A stretch of 64,000 nt of DNA from Oceanobacillus alkalisoli (GTDB lineage Bacteria; Bacillota; Bacilli; Bacillales; Amphibacillaceae): contig NZ_JAKGBW010000001.1 in NCBI RefSeq assembly GCF_021556485.1, forward strand, positions 310,001 to 374,000. Reading direction: 5' to 3'. The number at the start of each line of letters is the position of its first letter. Position 1 is the first letter of the stretch. The notes under the pieces are model-generated. The model saw only the letters and a program-made list of their open reading frames with translations, ran no database searches and was not told the origin of the DNA. Shown one piece after another: positions 62,896 to 64,000 of this stretch. The translations under genes and the position numbers were made by a program.

Positions 62896-62992
62896 AGGTG
62901 GAGGTGGGGATAAACAGTCCGTAAAATCCCTGATTCTGTTCAACTAACATTCAGCAGGGAGAAAAGAGCTCCCCGCTAAATGTTAGTTTCTC
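62896..62992 (-). repeat. family B repeat, copy 3 (hairpin 1 only)
   Basis: Minus strand: GAAACTAACATTTAGCGGGGAG, closing with CTCCCTGCTGAATGTTAGTT, then GAACAGAATCAGGGATTTTACGG. The hairpin position and the GTTAGTTGAAC box match copies 1 and 2 although the stem bases differ; hairpin 2 is missing. It lies directly after the uvrC stop and could end its mRNA. Confidence 0.65.
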
Positions 62993-62993
62993 T

Positions 62994-64000
62994 TTATGAA
63001 TTCGTTTTTTCCTCTTCCGCATTTGCTTCTTCTTCCAGCTCATTTAAATGCTTAAGCACCTCGTGAGCTGTGTTAGACGGAATTCCAAGTTTTGTAATAT
63101 CTGTTACAGAAGCTTTTTTCAGCTCTGTGATCGATTTAAAATGTCTAAGCAATAGCTTTTTCCGTTTTTCACCAACACCAGGTATACCATCAAGCGAAGA
63201 TTGGAATAATCCTTTACTGCGCAAATTCCTATGAAATGAAATGGCAAACCGGTGCACCTCATCTTGAATCCGCTGAACGAGATAAAATTCTTGGGATCGC
63301 CGCTCAAGTGAAACAATTGACGGAGGTGAACCGTACAATAATTCACTTGTCTTATGTCTATCATCTTTTACTAATCCAGCAATCGGAATATCAAGTCCTA
63401 ATTCATTTTCGAGTACATCGGTTGCAGCGCTAATTTGGCCCTTCCCACCATCGACAATGATCAAATCAGGCAGTGGCAGATTCTCTTTAAGCACACGTGT
63501 ATACCTTCTCCGTACTACTTCACGCATCGTTTCATAGTCATCAGGTCCATCAACCGTGCGGATTTTATACTTGCGATAATCTTTTTTACTCGGCCGGCCA
63601 TCTACGAAAGCAATCATCGCTGAAACCGGATCGGTTCCTTGGATATTCGAGTTGTCAAAGGCTTCGATACGATGCGGTGTTTCAATGTTAAGAATCTCAC
63701 CAAGCTTCTCTGTCGCGATAATTGTCCGTTCTTCATCTCTTTCAATCAAGAGGAATTTCTCATTAAGTGCGATTTTTGCATTTTTCATCGCTAATTCAAC
63801 AAGTTCTTTCTTTCTGCCCCGGAAAGGTGTATGTGTATGGACCTCCAGCAACTCATTGATTAATTCGCTATTTGATCCAATCGGCAGGAGAATTTCTTTT
63901 GGTTTTAAATGGTTTTGATGTAAATAGAATCTACCAATATAGCTAGTAAATGCTTCTTCTGGATCATCATAGAACGGGAAAGTCGTTACATTTCGTTCAA
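62994..64000 (-). CDS. uvrC: excinuclease ABC subunit C, partial (C-terminal part)
   Basis: Nuclease subunit of UvrABC repair that makes both incisions. The window shows the last about 335 residues; the N-terminal GIY-YIG and UvrB-binding parts are beyond 64000. Seen: [20 protein letters not shown] of the RNase H-like 5' nuclease, [24 protein letters not shown], and the tandem helix-hairpin-helix [18 protein letters not shown]. The frame is open through 64000 ([19 protein letters not shown]). Confidence 0.96.
   Translation of the reverse strand, partial: ERNVTTFPFYDDPEEAFTSYIGRFYLHQNHLKPKEILLPIGSNSELINELLEVHTHTPFRGRKKELVELAMKNAKIALNEKFLLIERDEERTIIATEKLGEILNIETPHRIEAFDNSNIQGTDPVSAMIAFVDGRPSKKDYRKYKIRTVDGPDDYETMREVVRRRYTRVLKENLPLPDLIIVDGGKGQISAATDVLENELGLDIPIAGLVKDDRHKTSELLYGSPPSIVSLERRSQEFYLVQRIQDEVHRFAISFHRNLRSKGLFQSSLDGIPGVGEKRKKLLLRHFKSITELKKASVTDITKLGIPSNTAHEVLKHLNELEEEANAEEEKTNS

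Overview
The window is a stretch of chromosome from an endospore-forming, low-G+C Bacillota of the family Bacillaceae. I infer the Oceanobacillus/Virgibacillus branch from overall gene likeness and from the hairpin-rich dispersed repeats, but the genus is not proven. At least ten sporulation, spore-coat or germination genes are present (spoVB, coxA-like, safA, spo0B, spoIVFA, spoIVFB, spoIIB, ysxE, spoVID, gerM, gerE). Gene order follows the Bacillus subtilis apt-to-uvrC region almost gene for gene. Nearly everything is on the minus strand; plus-strand exceptions are spoVB, yrzE, a RimK-like ligase, a small membrane ORF, a LiaI/LiaF-like protein, gerE, a carboxymuconolactone-decarboxylase-like gene and yslB.

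Layout. 1-7.7 kb: apt (cut by the edge), recJ, yrvD, secDF, comN, then divergent spoVB and yrzE. 7.8-13 kb: yajC-tgt-queA-(DUF2905)-ruvB-ruvA and yebC. 13-18.4 kb: coxA-like, nadE, safA, pheA, obg, spo0B. 18.4-25.5 kb: rpmA-prp-rplU with an L21 leader, spoIVFB/FA, minD/minC, mreD/C/B. 25.7-28.9 kb: radC split by a 2.5-kb group II intron. 29-37.4 kb: spoIIB, folC, RimK-like gene, valS with a T-box leader, ysxE, spoVID. 37.8-43.2 kb: the haem operon hemA-C-D-B-L, without hemX. 44-51 kb: ysxC, lonA, clpX, tig, ysoA. 51.7-51.9 kb: tRNA-Gly and tRNA-Arg. 52-58.6 kb: ysnB, rdgB, rph, gerM, racE, ysmB, gerE, CMD-like gene, ysmA. 58.7-64 kb: sdhB-A-C, yslB and the C-terminal part of uvrC.

The genes form functional groups: queuosine tRNA modification (queA, tgt), Holliday-junction branch migration (ruvAB), protein export (secDF, yajC), cell shape and septum placement (mreBCD, minCD), haem from glutamyl-tRNA (hemACDBL), proteolysis and folding (lonA, clpX, tig), and succinate:menaquinone reductase (sdhCAB). 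SafA and SpoVID, partners in coat assembly, are both here. Clear sigma-A-type promoters were found before rplU, mreB, valS, the tRNA pair and sdhC, and a sigma-K-type promoter before gerE. TTG or GTG starts are common (yrzE, nadE, safA, pheA, prp, minC, spoVID, hemB, hemA, gerE and probably yslB).

Accessory content is small but interesting. The intron sits precisely inside the JAMM metal-binding motif of radC, and splicing would restore the frame. Its reverse transcriptase has lost the second half of its HNH domain to an apparent one-base change in a seven-A run. Three families of structured non-coding repeats lie between genes: a 116-bp palindromic MITE-like pair in inverted orientation around clpX-tig-ysoA, a two-hairpin family with compensatory base changes, and degenerate copies of a GGAGGTCCGCAG family. 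I saw no prophage, CRISPR array, rRNA or defence system.
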